Below are positions 11,994 to 23,073 of a DNA stretch of 64,000 bases, piece by piece. Under the pieces are notes generated by a model. The model did not search any database. It was not told where the DNA came from and saw only the letters and a program-made list of their open reading frames with translations. The DNA comes from Chytriomyces cf. hyalinus JEL632. Its lineage: Eukaryota > Chytridiomycota > Chytridiomycetes > Chytridiales > Chytriomycetaceae. Position numbers and translations under genes: made by a program. Positions within the stretch are counted from its first letter, which is position 1, and each line of letters starts with the position of its first letter. The stretch spans positions 496,001-560,000 of the forward strand of contig JAIWWG010000012.1 of assembly GCA_025435555.1 (NCBI GenBank). Reading direction: 5' to 3'.

Positions 11994-12034
11994 GGCGTGT
12001 GGTGGATTTTATTAACTTTTTGAAATGGGAGCTC

Positions 12035-12610
12035 TCACTCTCGGAGAGTCTTCACCTTTTCAGCAACCACGTCCACAAGGCCAGCTTTCAACGCAGACTG
12101 GTACCCAACCATGCTTAATAAACCCACTACGCTACCCAGTCCTGCCCCACCGAGCGTTCGAACTGTGAGCGAGAGGCTCCTAGCAGTTCCAACGCTGGCA
12201 GTCTTGCCACCGTTCGCCACACCAAGGCCGCTCAAACCCAACATGAATCCTGCCATAGCACCAGCTGCAGACCATTCGTCGGTTGTATTTTGGCCAGCAC
12301 TGTTGAGCACTCGGTAGGCTCGATCTTGCCATTCCACAGTGGTCTTCCCGGCCATGCGAGCCTCTGTCATGGCTACACCCGCAGCAGTTCCAATCAAAAG
12401 CGCAGCAGCATTGGCACGCAGTAGCGACCCCATCATGGATCCAGTCATGGCTTTCCCGCGAAGGCTGTTCAGTGCACGGTATGCCACGACGACTCCGCTG
12501 CCTCCACACGCAGCCAGGTTGACTGTTCTGTGCGCCACGTGAGTCAGAAGCACTGCCTCGCTGTGCTGTTGGTCTTCGGTGTACTCGGCAACTTTCACGA
12601 ATCGGTCCAT
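12035..12610 (-). CDS. Small glycine/alanine-rich multi-pass membrane protein (DUF1757/Tim17-like pattern)
   Basis: From the ATG at 12610 the protein is 191 aa. It has several Gly/Ala-rich hydrophobic segments (GGSGVVVAYRALNSL, LLIGTAAGVAM, GAMAGFMLGLSGLGVA, GGAGLGSVVGLLSMVGY) separated by short polar loops. GxxxG-rich hairpins like these occur in Tim17/22/23-related and DUF1757-type proteins, but I cannot assign a family with certainty. An upstream in-frame extension exists; MDRFVKVAEY is the better start. It lies head-to-head with the secreted cysteine-module gene (152 bp between the two ATGs), so the two may share a promoter. Confidence 0.6.
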   Translation of the reverse strand: MDRFVKVAEYTEDQQHSEAVLLTHVAHRTVNLAACGGSGVVVAYRALNSLRGKAMTGSMMGSLLRANAAALLIGTAAGVAMTEARMAGKTTVEWQDRAYRVLNSAGQNTTDEWSAAGAMAGFMLGLSGLGVANGGKTASVGTARSLSLTVRTLGGAGLGSVVGLLSMVGYQSALKAGLVDVVAEKVKTLRE

Positions 12611-12762
12611 TTGACTTGACGGCAAGTTTAAAAATAAAAACGGAGATGATTTGAAAAGTGAAACATCGACGGCGTTCAAAAGATTTGTCAAGCGTCAAAA
12701 CAAATCAAACGATTCCACGCACCACCATTAGACAGACAACAACAACTACGCCCACAACCATC

Positions 12763-15572
12763 ATGACCTTGATACTACTGCTGGCATTGCTTTCCTCCAT
12801 TCTTGTGCACGCGTTCCCGGCACCGGTATTTGCCCTGTATCAGACCCCACTGCGCAACGCCTGACTGTTCCTTTTTCCAATTCAGTCGGCACTACCTGCT
12901 GTGCCCACAACAGCCGACGATTCTGAATGGGAGTGGGTTGATGTTGTCGTGAGCACTCCTTGCACCACAACCAGCGCCTCATCATCAACTACAACTCTGT
13001 CCAACGCTGCGACCACATTTTCAAAGGTATCCTTGTAATCGCAATAGCCTTGTTTTTACACGCGAATCACTTGTTAACAACTTGAAACACGAAGCCTCCC
13101 AGATTCTCGCGGAGTTCCAGCATAAGCCACCTCGGCGGAAACTGCGGTGGATTCATGGCAAATTCTCCCAGATGCGCTGAGGGCCTCGTTTGCGTGTATT
13201 CTCACAGCCCGGACCTTCCAGGAACTTGTCAGCGTGCAATCTATCACCAGATTGGTGAGTCGTGCGGCGGCCGATCTTTCAATCCGCCCATATGCGTAAC
13301 GGGGCTTGTGTGTGTCACGGACGACGAGGAAGGACCGCATTCAATTGGAACTTGTCAAAACGAGTCAGCAAGTATCGAGACGACGGAATCCTCAATTACA
13401 ACTGCCACTACTGCCACCACATCAACAACGACACTGACAACCTCAACTGCCACGACAACAACTGCCACAACAACCACCAGTACAAACACAGCGAGTACTT
13501 CAACTACGACTACTGCGACTACTGCGACGACCACAACAACCACTTTAACTCCAACTTCAACAACGGCAACTTCAACAACTACACCTTCTCAGCCTGATAT
13601 CAATGATGTCGGCGAACCATGCGGCGGCTTTATCGCAAACCCTCCAATCTGCAAACCAGGCCTAATCTGCGTTCGGATGTCGCTCAATCCAGACCTCCCA
13701 GGCCATTGCGTCCTACCTCCATCAGAAACAAAAACAACTCTTCAATCCACAGCAAGTCTGAATGAACCCGCGCCCCCTACTTCAAACATTGCGACTGTCT
13801 CAAAAACTGCAACTTCCAGTCCAGCAGCATCTGAAACTACCACACTTTTCAACGCAAACTCTCCTGACCTTCCAAACACCCCGCTTTCATCGCTCAAACC
13901 ACAACTCTTTCAAATCATTGCAGGCACTCCCGCACATGTTGGCTCGTTCAAAGATGGATGTATTGATGTGTTTGAGTTTGTACCGGTTTCAGCCGAATCG
14001 TTTCAGGTGGCGTTTCTTGACGTCCCGGGGCGGAATTGTGGACCGCGTGACGCGACAGCCCGGTTCAGGCGGTACTTTTCTCGTGGAAAAATTTCGTTGC
14101 AGGCAGACTTTGTCGACGCTGGGTTCGAATTTCGAGTAGGTTACGACGCGGTTACGGGCGGTTTGGAAAGACGTCAAGCATTGGCCGGTGTTGAAAAAGC
14201 TTGGTCGTTCTTGTATTCATTCAACAGCATGGGGGAGAGTGAAACTGAGGTGGAGACTGGCCAAACACCCACTCCCGCTGTGCTCACTCCTCCGGCTTTG
14301 GAGACGGAAACTGTCGAGACAAGTACCATTATGATTGAAACCACCACCACGGTGCAAGGGCAAGTTGGACAAATATGTGGGGGTGGCACACAATTTGCCG
14401 TCGAGTGTGCCAGTGGGCTCAAATGTGTTGTTCAGGAGCCACAAATGCCCGGAAAAACTGGGGTTTGCCAAACAATCTCGAGCATCTCAAGTAGCGCAAC
14501 TCCATCCGCTGTGGTCACTTCTACTTCGATGAGTGTGGATCTCGGGAACGGTATCGGGTCTGAATGTGGCGAGGATGCCGCGTTCGGCAGAGAATGCGAC
14601 TCTGGCCTTGAATGCGTAGTTTCGCCACCCTATGCACCAGGAAAACTTGGAACATGCCAAGTCATTCGATTGCTTGATGGCAGTGAAACTGCAACTGTAT
14701 CGGACGAATCCACGACGACAATCAGTGCCAGTCATTCAACAACGCTACAAATTGAAATCACGTCCAATTTCATGTCCCAAATGTCAACAACTACATCCAG
14801 CGAAGCATACGGGCCGATTGGTTATGTATGTGGAGGAAACTTGGAATTTGCTCTCGCTTGCCAGCCGGGTCTCGAATGCCTTGTAGAGCCGCCTTATTTC
14901 CCTGGAAAGACCGGACTTTGCCAGCCCGTTACCCCACCACATAGCGGGGCGACTGAAACCGAACCTGCCACGGAAATGGCCTCCACAGAAGCAGTTGAAC
15001 CTACCACCTCGTTCTTACCTGTTAAAGTGAATGGCATAAACGGTACCTGCGGTGGATTTATTGCAAATGCACCCGTTTGTGCCGAGGGCTTGATTTGTAT
15101 TCGTAACCGAAGAATTCCTGACATGCCTGGCCGATGTCAGCTGGAGACCAGTTCTACCGAAGGACCAACAGAGGTTGTACCGCCGGCTGAAACGTTGACT
15201 GAGTCTCCTCAGTCCACAGCTTCTGAAACCACTTCCGCAACTACGCTTCCTTCCTCGTCGGTCTCAGGAGTTGCGACTCTAAGTCCAACAGAACAACTAC
15301 CTCCCACTGCCGGCTCGGCGTCTGCGTCAACGACACCTACGCCAACAGCGTCAACAGCTCAAACAGCCTTGCCGTTGATTACAGAAACTTCCTCGAGTTC
15401 CAATATGTGTCCAGTCGTTGAACCCGTGACAGTATACATCACGAAAGAGGTGCATGACTTTGTCACAATTCACGATGTCGTGACTGTGACTGTGACTGTG
15501 GATGGGAAAGCGGAAGCCACATCAAGTGTGGAAGCAGCTCAGGCGACAGAACTCGGAAGCGTGGTTGTGTAA
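12763..15572 (+). CDS. Secreted protein with seven cysteine modules and Ser/Thr linkers (3 exons)
   Basis: Exons 12763-12825, 12886-13026 and 13095-15572 give 893 aa. The first exon encodes a clear signal peptide (MTLILLLALLSSILVHAFPA). The mature part carries seven copies of a module of about 32 residues with the pattern CGG-x(8)-C-x2-GL-x-C-x(6-12)-PG-x-C. Copies 1-3 end near 13730. A unique ~100-residue domain follows (FKDGCIDVFEFVPVSAESF to about 14190), then copies 4-7 between 14365 and 15140. Linkers are Thr/Ser-rich (long TTTTT/ATTTT runs near 13390-13580) and probably O-glycosylated. The C-terminus (VTVYITKEVHD, VTVTVTVDG) resembles the tail of fungal wall proteins, with no clear GPI site. 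Function is unknown; an extracellular adhesive or carbohydrate-binding role is a guess. The exon 3 acceptor was chosen to keep frame with the first module. Confidence 0.72.
13380..13590 (+). repeat. ACA/ACT-rich coding microsatellite (Thr/Ser linker)
   Basis: Imperfect ACN repeats (acaactgccacaacaacc and variants) encode an almost pure Thr/Ala/Ser linker between cysteine modules 2 and 3. The repeat is in frame and open on both strands, which creates spurious reverse-strand Val-rich ORFs. Repeats like this usually vary in copy number between strains. Confidence 0.8.
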
Positions 15573-15765
15573 ATGGGACGGGTGGAGGTAATTGATCTTA
15601 AAACGAAATGCGCTCTTTGAAGCATGCAGTGCCTCTTCTTTTCCATCTCTTTTCTCTTCAGAAGTGAACGCAATAAACACATACTCTTGCGTATAAGTGA
15701 CATGCATGGAAGATGGATAGAATGAAATATTTACGGATTTATTAAACAAAAACCATCCAATAAAA

Positions 15766-16559
15766 ATGAGCGCTGACCAAATCGCAAAAGGCTTCACCGA
15801 GTTCTACTACAACGCCTTCGACACGAATCGGGCCCAGCTTGCACCGCTCTACGTAGGACCCAACGCAAATGCAATTGCAACTGTCGAAACTTACTGACGC
15901 CCGAATTTGCATTTTCGCTTTAATGCCCCCATACTGGACATCCCAACGACCTTCAGCGCGAGATGTCCATGCTCACCTACGAGGACAAGCAGTTTGTTGG
16001 CGCTCAGAATATCGTGAACCACCTCGCCGTGAGTTTTTCACTTCTTTTGCTTGATCACCGAGACTTCTCCACGATGGGTGCCTTCCAACTGAACGAATTC
16101 ACAACGGTTTCATGATCTCTTATACTCTCCAGGGCTTGCCATTTACTCGCATTAAGCATGTTATCACCAAATGTGACGCACAGCCGTCTCACCCTACCCA
16201 GGGGTCTATTTTGATTACTGTGATGGGCCAGTTGCAGGTATGATCACTCCACGTCTTGGTCAATATTTTCAATCGCGTTAATAAGTTGCTTTTCATGTCA
16301 GTTTGACGATTCTCCAGCACCGATGCCATTCACGCAAACGTTCCACTTGTACCCTGAGGGACCCAGCAACTACTTTGTTTACAACGGTATGTTTTACATT
16401 ATCACGCGATATCATGCTGACTATATTCGCAATCCCGTTGGATGCTTACGATTCTGGGACACTTTTCAGACATATTTCGCCTCGTTTGTGAGTAGCCCCA
16501 TTTCTCCCGGGAAAGAATACGATACTAATCAGCGTTTTACTTGTTCTCCAGTGCACTGA
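15766..16559 (+). CDS. NTF2: Nuclear transport factor 2 (6 exons)
   Basis: NTF2 carries RanGDP into the nucleus and binds FxFG nucleoporins. Exons 15766-15852, 15957-16028, 16133-16237, 16302-16386, 16470-16487 and 16552-16559 give 124 aa, the normal family length. Recognisable blocks are FTEFYYNAFDTNRAQLAPLY at the N-terminus, SMLTYEDKQFVGAQNIV, LPFTRIKHVITKCDAQPS, TVMGQL, MPFTQTFHLYPEGPSNYFVYN and the closing NDIFRLV. The last intron is supported by GTGAGT, a GATACTAATC branch site and TTGTTCTCCAG. It adds an 8-nt terminal exon (ending LVLH); without it the protein would end LVCE with the same length. Confidence 0.93.
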
Positions 16560-16649
16560 GAAGCTTTTTAAAGAGCGAGAGAGTGACATTTTGGAATTGA
16601 GCGAGAGATGGGCCCCAGTTGTTACTGAACTGCGTTTTAACTTTGCTGA

Positions 16650-19600
16650 ATTCAAAATGAAAAATGTGAAGTCCGATTCTGTTTCGTTTGTTTGTGCCGT
16701 CCGGACTTGCAGACACGCAAGCCTCGATGCCCACCGTCCAGCTCCTGCATTGGTCCCAGCACGCTGTCTGTCAAATATGCGTGGGAGTGACCAGTTTCAG
16801 CTCATCGGTGACTGATGAAGGGAACAAAGTAAAATCCAAAATCTGATCAAAACAAAACACCTTGGCGATGGGAGATCTATATACATGGTGAGATGGCATC
16901 AACAGCAGCAGCACCGAAGGACATGCATCTCATCGAATACACATACTCAGGACTGCCAGCGTGCAGGGCTCGAGTGGGGCCAGGCTGGACTATCTGACGC
17001 CAGGGACTCAGTACACACTTGTTATGAGGATCGCTGAGCGGGTAGCAGCTAAACCAACTATTGGGAGATGTTCTAACAGTATTATTTCTCTTTCCCTTCT
17101 GCAAATGCACTCAGGACTCTTCCTCCGTATGCAACCCGTGCATGTCCGAGATGCTCAACACCGGCACGCAGCCCCTCCTTCGATTTGACACGGCCGCTCT
17201 CCCGCCCGTTCAAAAGCAACTCGATTTATCGCAGTCTCAGCGAGTGAATTTGAACCTCTCCCAGCCCGAATGCGTTGCCTCGTCAGACTCGCTTGGCTGC
17301 CCTCTTGTTATTACTGGGTCCGGCATTGCGCGTTTCGTCGTGACGTCTCCATTCGCAACAGCGCGTATCTCGGACTTTGGGCTTTCTGACGCGTCTTTCG
17401 TCTTGTCCACTGGTTGGGTGCCCAGCGTCATGGCCGCAATTGGGAAGACTGCGGACACGGACTCGACATTTACTACGAGCACAGCATCTGTGCTCGCATC
17501 GTCGTTTGTCATGGGCGCTGTTCCTGGACTTTCGTCAATACGCGTTGGTGTTCTGAATGATGCAACGACTGCAGCAAACTCCAAGTTGCTCATTTCAAAC
17601 AACTTTTTCGCCAAATGGTCGGCAATTTCATTGTCAGTCTCCTTTGATGGTGAGTTGTTTTGAGTGCGTTCGTCAAATATCTGCGCAGTGTGAAATTCAA
17701 TTTTTTCGAAAGATGTTGACAGGTGCTCTTCCGGCGGTTCATTTATAAAATCGGGTGCGGCATTTTCGGATTCAATACTTCTCAATACTCGAAACGGTGT
17801 GATTGGCGCCTCTGCAAATGCCTCAAATGTGAGTGTTTTTCCTGCAGCGTTCACTATTTTTGGCCATTCCTTGCTGACCAAGGGTTTTCTTCATCAGACG
17901 AGTTTAATGTGGAAAGAGCTCGTTCCTCAGTGCGTTTCTCAGCTGGTGTTCCCCCAGCAACCTGTATCGGCTGTCGCCAACGAGTTTCAATGTGTTCAGG
18001 CACTTGCCTTAGGGAGTGGTTCCGTTGGAGGACGCGCGTGGCTTATCGATGGATTTGGAAGTCTTGGAAGCGTGGAGATTCTGGTGGGCTAAGATGATGC
18101 TTGTTCTTCGACACACCAAGCGCTCTTTTAGTTCTTGATTCTTCCCACCCTTTTTCTGGGTTTTTTCAAGTTTATCTTTCATTGACTGATGCTCGGTAAT
18201 TTCTAGGATGTGCTTGGAAAATCGTTTTCGCAGTCTGGCAAGTCAGGGGCCTCAGGCGCCGCGTTTGTGTCAGGAGCGTTGCCTGGACTTAACTGCAGTC
18301 TAGTCACGCTCCTCACGCTGACGGATTCGACATACAGACTGGTTTCTGTTGTTAAATCAAGGCAAAGCGAATGGAATGTCATGTTTGAGTTTCCGGCAAT
18401 GATGCCAACAGGTGGACGCATTATTCTTTTATAACTGCTTTCTCTGAGACTCACTTATGTCTGCTTCATCATCGTAGGAACCAGCAAATACACATTGATC
18501 AATAGCGGCGCCACATTATCTGGGCAATCTCTCACATTAAGTGGTATGACATATCATCAGACAGAAGGCAACGATCTGTTCATTTGGGGGAACGCATTAC
18601 TTTATAGGTATTTATGAAAACTGGATTCATAAGTATGTCTGCCGGGTTAACTTCATAACGCACACATTCCGAAACGTTGTCAGCCCAGACGGAGGAAAAA
18701 CTGTCTTTCTTGCAACACTGTTCTCAACAAGTTCAGTCACATTGCTTCATTTTACAAGCTCCTCAGATGGCGCGTTTTCATTCGTTACTTCTGATTATAC
18801 GGTAGCTGCTTCCATCCTGATACGCCACCTCATTGCAAAACCACTGACCTACGCATGATACGCTAGCAATACTACGGACAACTTGGTGGAAACTCTATTA
18901 CGGCCCTAACTGCATCAAGATCGAGTGTTGGCAGTGGAACTGCCTATTTCCCCTTTTTCGATCATTCCAACGCCTTGCGCGAATTGACAGTTACCATCAG
19001 TGGGAGCACGCTTACGACGCGCACGAATCTACTGGACACGACTTCTGTGCTTGAATTTTCTGAATTTGCCGCGGGGAATTCGTGCCCGTATTCGAGGCTT
19101 GTTTTTCTGGCGTCGCAAGATCCTCAGGCTGTGCGCACGTAAAATCTCCATCTCCTTTAACTAAAAAAAAAAAAGACTCTTCTTTGACCCATTTCAGTAC
19201 AGAAACGACACAGTTCCTCAAACCAATGAAACGCTTCCTGAATCCATCTATTTGGACTACAAGCAAACGTATTCGTTCTCTGTCATTTTGAAAGCATCTT
19301 CAAAGTGGACGACAGACCGAGTACGCCTTGGATTTACTCTGAGTAATAGCGATGCAGTTAGTCTGAAGTCTATGAGGAGCGTTATCGGTGGTGGGCGGGA
19401 TGTTCGGTATGACGTACGTATATACCAGTCTATGATATCCCGCATTATTATTTTAACCTTGGTTTCGACAACAAATAACACAGGTGACTATTCAAGATTT
19501 GGGTGTCCAAGGGCGAGCATTTCCTGGGCGAAATTTGAAGGGAACTGTGCTGCGAATCACACCCATCGGTTCAAATTATGCTTGCAAGCATTTGGTGGGA

Positions 19601-21252
19601 CGTTCATGGAAGGTAATCAGGCGCGTCACATTGGTGTGGCTTCAATTCCAAATCGTGTAGTTACCTCCCCGTTTCTTTTTTTTTTTTTTTTTTGAGCAGA
19701 CTTTGGTCTCCCATTCCGTCAAGATCCAGTCTGGATGTGCACCTTACCAGGCGATAACTTTTGAATGGGACGAAAATAAGATTGCAGCCTACTCGCATAC
19801 ATCAGCAGATGCAAATACTGGAGTATCAAATGAAACTGCTGCATCCGGAGGCCACGGCTCAGCAAAAACCATCGAAATCTCAAACGACGTGACACAAGGT
19901 TGTCCGAACCCAGACCCTCGATTTCCGTGTCTTCTTTACGAAGAAGGTAAGGAACAAAAAAAAACAGCATGGAGCTCCTCTCTCTCTCTCTCTATTTGAT
20001 TTCTTTTTGGCGAATTCACTTCCTGATCCTGTGACATTATTGTTGTTTCCCCATTGAACACAGCGTACACCATGCACTTTTTCGTTCAAGACCGTCTATT
20101 CTTGACAAGCGCAGAATATCATGGAAAGTATGAAGTTGAAATCACGCATGCCGGGCCAACCATGTACAGCATGCGGAAACTCAATGTGGGCGAAAAGCAA
20201 GTCTTTAATCCAATAGAGAATACCGAAAAGTCTGGCGCGCTTATTTGGTCACATTCAGAGGAGGGGCAAATCATGTGAGTTTCCTTGTCTGGACAAAGAG
20301 TCATCTATTCCTCGGGTACGGAAAAAACGTAACATGGTTTTTCAAATCCAGATGGCTCTGCCAACCAAAAAGCCCATGTTACGGAATCATCCCAGCCAAA
20401 AACAGCACAACCCCGGACTATTTCTTTACCATCCACATGACGACGCAGCCCGACAATCACTCGTATTGCATCCTTGAGACTGAATTCACGGTTCGTTTAT
20501 ACGGGTTACCCGCCTCGTTTGGTGCAACAGCGGCAGTCACGTTCGGGTTCATGATATTGGTGCTGGCAGGAGTCGCTGTCTTGTCTGCATGGGAGTGGGC
20601 TCATGTACAGGGAAAACGGTTTGTGGTGGTGCAGTGGTTGGGTTTCGGGGGTAAACGATCTGGGAAGGTGCATCCCGCTGATGGAAGCGGTGAGACACTT
20701 ATTGATGAGGAGCATGGTGGCGATGGTGGTGGTAGTGAAGGTGACGTGAAGAAGAAGAAGAAGAAAACTGGCTCGGAAGAGACGCTTCATGCTGCGGCGG
20801 TGGAAAAATCCCAAAAGGTTCATTTGCACGCGTATCATGGACCTGAAAAACGGAATCAATCCGTTCACAGTAAATCTGGGAGACGCCGCCACAAGTCTCA
20901 GGGAGGTGGTGGCCTTTTAGGGTTCCTTCGACGACGGAAGCCGCGTATTTACAACGAACACGATGAAGGTGTGGTGACAGCCGGCGATGCGCCGAAACAA
21001 GAGGCTCCTGTGCAAAAAGCCATGAAAGAGTTCAAGATTATGGGGCATGGTGGTGGGGAGACTGTTCCTACACCCAAACGTGGGCAGAGTGAATTCGGGG
21101 CCAACGTTCGCGCGGATAGTATCACTGCAGGCAGCTTACGGGAACAGAAGCGAGAGCAGCTGTTGGAGGATCATTATAGAGGTTCCGTAGAGCTTGTAGA
21201 CGCGCTTCGAGGGATTCATAAGAGGAAAGAGAACGACGCGCAAGATTCGTAG
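16650..21252 (+). CDS. Large type I surface membrane protein, family unknown (at least 13 exons; 5' end unresolved)
   Basis: Exons that close in frame: (about 16650)-16786, 16951-17041, 17115-17649, 17713-18083, 18207-18411, 18478-18543, 18608-18801, 18867-19130, 19198-19413, 19484-19612, 19700-19946, 20064-20274 and 20352-21252, or over 1150 residues. The first readable exon is Cys-rich (CPPSSSCIGPSTLSVKY) and runs on into LDYLTPGTQYTLVM. The ectodomain has repeating beta-like blocks with a common phrase near an exon end (VMGAVPGLSS at 17510, VSGALPGLNC at 18270), suggesting duplicated domains. Later exons contain paired cysteines and NxT/S sites. One transmembrane helix (GATAAVTFGFMILVLAGVAVLSAW) lies near 20520-20590. 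It is followed by a cytosolic tail of about 220 residues with poly-Lys and His-rich stretches. The ATG and signal peptide exon were not found; the start coordinate is a placeholder. Confidence 0.62.
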
Positions 21253-21306
21253 ATTTTCCGCAGTGGTTTTATTGTTTTCGAAGCGTTCCCCCCTCGTGTA
21301 AATAAA

Positions 21307-21915
21307 TTATCCAGGTCCGACTCTTGGAATATCGTGATGCTCGCTGAGGGATTCCAGATATTGGTTGAATTCCTGGATAAGTGATGAAAAGCGTATTTCA
21401 GCAAACGTACACATCGAAATCACTTCCTTCTTAAAAAAGCACTCATATACCGCAACACGCTCTTTGTGCGACTTTTGAGCCAGTTTCGCAGCTTTTTCTT
21501 CTTGCTGTTGAAAAAATGATTTGTGGCGAGTTGGATTGCTTGAGAATGCAAGCAACATCAGAGCATCAGAAAAACAACAATACCCTTTTGCGACGAGTTT
21601 CCTCAAATCGTTTTTCGGCGTCAGTCAAGTTTCGTCCAGTCTGGCTTGGTTTATCATCCGCTACCGACGCGGATGATGACTGAGTATTTGCAGCTTCTTC
21701 TCTTTGAACTTCGACTGATTCTTTTTCCTTCTTGTCCTTTTTCTTCTTCTTCCTGTGTGTCACCCGATTTGAATTGATAGATTTGCCCGTTGTTAGCGGA
21801 TCGGTGGGTGGTCGAGAGAGACTGGGGGGCTTTAGACGCACTTTGTGATCCCGGAGCCTCCGGCAACGCCTTTCAGCTTCAACCCGCCGCCGGCTGTGAA
21901 GTAGGCGTCACTCAT
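21307..21915 (-). CDS. FAM32A homologue (4 exons)
   Basis: Small basic nuclear protein family; human FAM32A associates with the spliceosome. Exons 21915-21842, 21752-21584, 21504-21451 and 21372-21307 give 120 aa (human is 112). The conserved order is clear: an N-terminal GGGLKLKGV, a Lys-only block KKKKKKDKKEK spanning intron 1, the middle NLTDAEKRFEETRRKRQ, a KSHKERV helix, and the C-terminal signature FNQYLESLSEHHDIPRVGPG. The gene converges with the surface-protein gene, 54 bp between stop codons, so 3' UTRs probably overlap. Family assignment rests on the C-terminal signature. Confidence 0.88.
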
Positions 21916-22083
21916 GCTGCTGGGCGTCTGGTTTTTTCGAGTCAGGTTTTATTAAATATTTTCAAGTTAAATTCCAGAAAGGGACAGCAATATGCCCCCA
22001 TACAAATAGCAACTTAATAAAAAAGATGAAGAGAAGAGAGTCCCCAAAAAAGAAGAAGAAGAGACCCAAATAATTACGCGCGC

Positions 22084-22109
22084 GCTGTGGGGGGGAAGGG
22101 GGGGGGAGA
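22084..22109. repeat. Poly-G/C tract downstream of a membrane-protein gene
   Basis: A run of G broken by AA (gtgggggggaaggggggggg) lies directly after the stop side of the minus-strand gene at 22124. It is likely 3' UTR or terminator-proximal sequence, and a region prone to assembly error. Confidence 0.6.
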
Positions 22110-22123
22110 ATATAATAATCCTC

Positions 22124-22870
22124 TCACGAACTGTTGGAATCAGACTCGGACCCATCATTCGAATCCTCATCATCCGATTCATCTCCAACCGTCACCACCG
22201 CATTCCTCAGTGGACTGCTTACAGCCCTTCCCACGCGTGACAGCGAATGAACGCGCCGATTGATTGGGTCCAACGACGGAGACCTTTTCCCCAACTGCCA
22301 TTCTCCCACGCGCTCAGCAGCAGGTTCTATCAGACCCACTGGCGGGGAAATTTGTGCTAGAGAAATTGTATAGTAATTCTGTTGATGATGATGGTGGGTC
22401 ATGTCATGTCGCGCTGATTCCATGCGAGCAGGGTTCATGTGTCCTCCTCCTTGTAACGTGTTTGTTGAAGCAATCATCCACTGCTGTGAGTGGTCGCAAA
22501 GTCGTATAGCATGCGCGGTGTTTGAATGATGTAGGTCCATACATGCAGTGCAAGTTGAACATGCAGCCGTAGTTGTGGCAGAGTTTTCCCGTTGTTGTTG
22601 TTGCTGTTGTTGTTGAGAAGTTTCATCAGCTAATGCGTTCAAGTTCTTGATGTATCGCCGCCGCTTTTTGACTCTCAGGATGATGAGAAACAGCAGTGTC
22701 ATGACCATGGCAGTTGCGCAGACAGAGAGTGCTGCCACAGCGGCAATGCCAAGCGATGCATTCGATTCTGTTGCGGTAGAAGGAGTTGCTTCAAAGCTGA
22801 CAATGAGAGTCGGTTGTGTTGTTGAGGGTAGCGGTGAGTTGGATTCAGTGGGTGATGCGGTTGATGCCAT
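22124..22870 (-). CDS. Single-pass membrane protein with acidic tail
   Basis: Unrecognised, 248 aa. Residues 1-37 are Ser/Thr/Pro-rich with no cleavable signal peptide. Residues about 38-66 are a transmembrane helix (LGIAAVAALSVCATAMVM, then TLLFLIIL) followed at once by RVKKRRR, so the N-terminus should face outside. The tail contains a polyglutamine run (eight Gln), a cluster of five cysteines (CSTCTACMD) with a HHSN/HHHHQQ stretch, RRVHSLSR, and a very acidic Ser/Asp end (GDESDDEDSNDGSESD). Architecture matches the neighbouring genes at 24297, 25507 and 26810. Function unknown. Confidence 0.6.
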   Translation of the reverse strand: MASTASPTESNSPLPSTTQPTLIVSFEATPSTATESNASLGIAAVAALSVCATAMVMTLLFLIILRVKKRRRYIKNLNALADETSQQQQQQQQRENSATTTAACSTCTACMDLHHSNTAHAIRLCDHSQQWMIASTNTLQGGGHMNPARMESARHDMTHHHHQQNYYTISLAQISPPVGLIEPAAERVGEWQLGKRSPSLDPINRRVHSLSRVGRAVSSPLRNAVVTVGDESDDEDSNDGSESDSNSS

Positions 22871-23073
22871 GAGTGAATTCTGGTTTTATGTTGAACAACT
22901 TCCACTTCCAAAAAAACAACTTGGTTTATCGTTTTCGCAAAAGACAACCCGACAAACGATGATCTAAAAACAAAAACAAAAAACTAAATTCTTCTACTGT
23001 ACGTTCTTTTTTGGCACCATACGTTACAAAAGGGGGACAATAACACAACGGGCAAAATTCAAGAATCCCGCGT

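Noticed and set aside
13355-13543. Reverse-strand Val-rich ORF over the Thr linker
   Set aside because: Mirror of the ACN repeat coding for Thr/Ala; no stop codons arise by composition only.
17237-17881. Reverse-strand ORF of 214 codons
   Set aside because: Lies opposite exons of the surface protein whose splice sites and frame close over 12 junctions; no recognisable domain.
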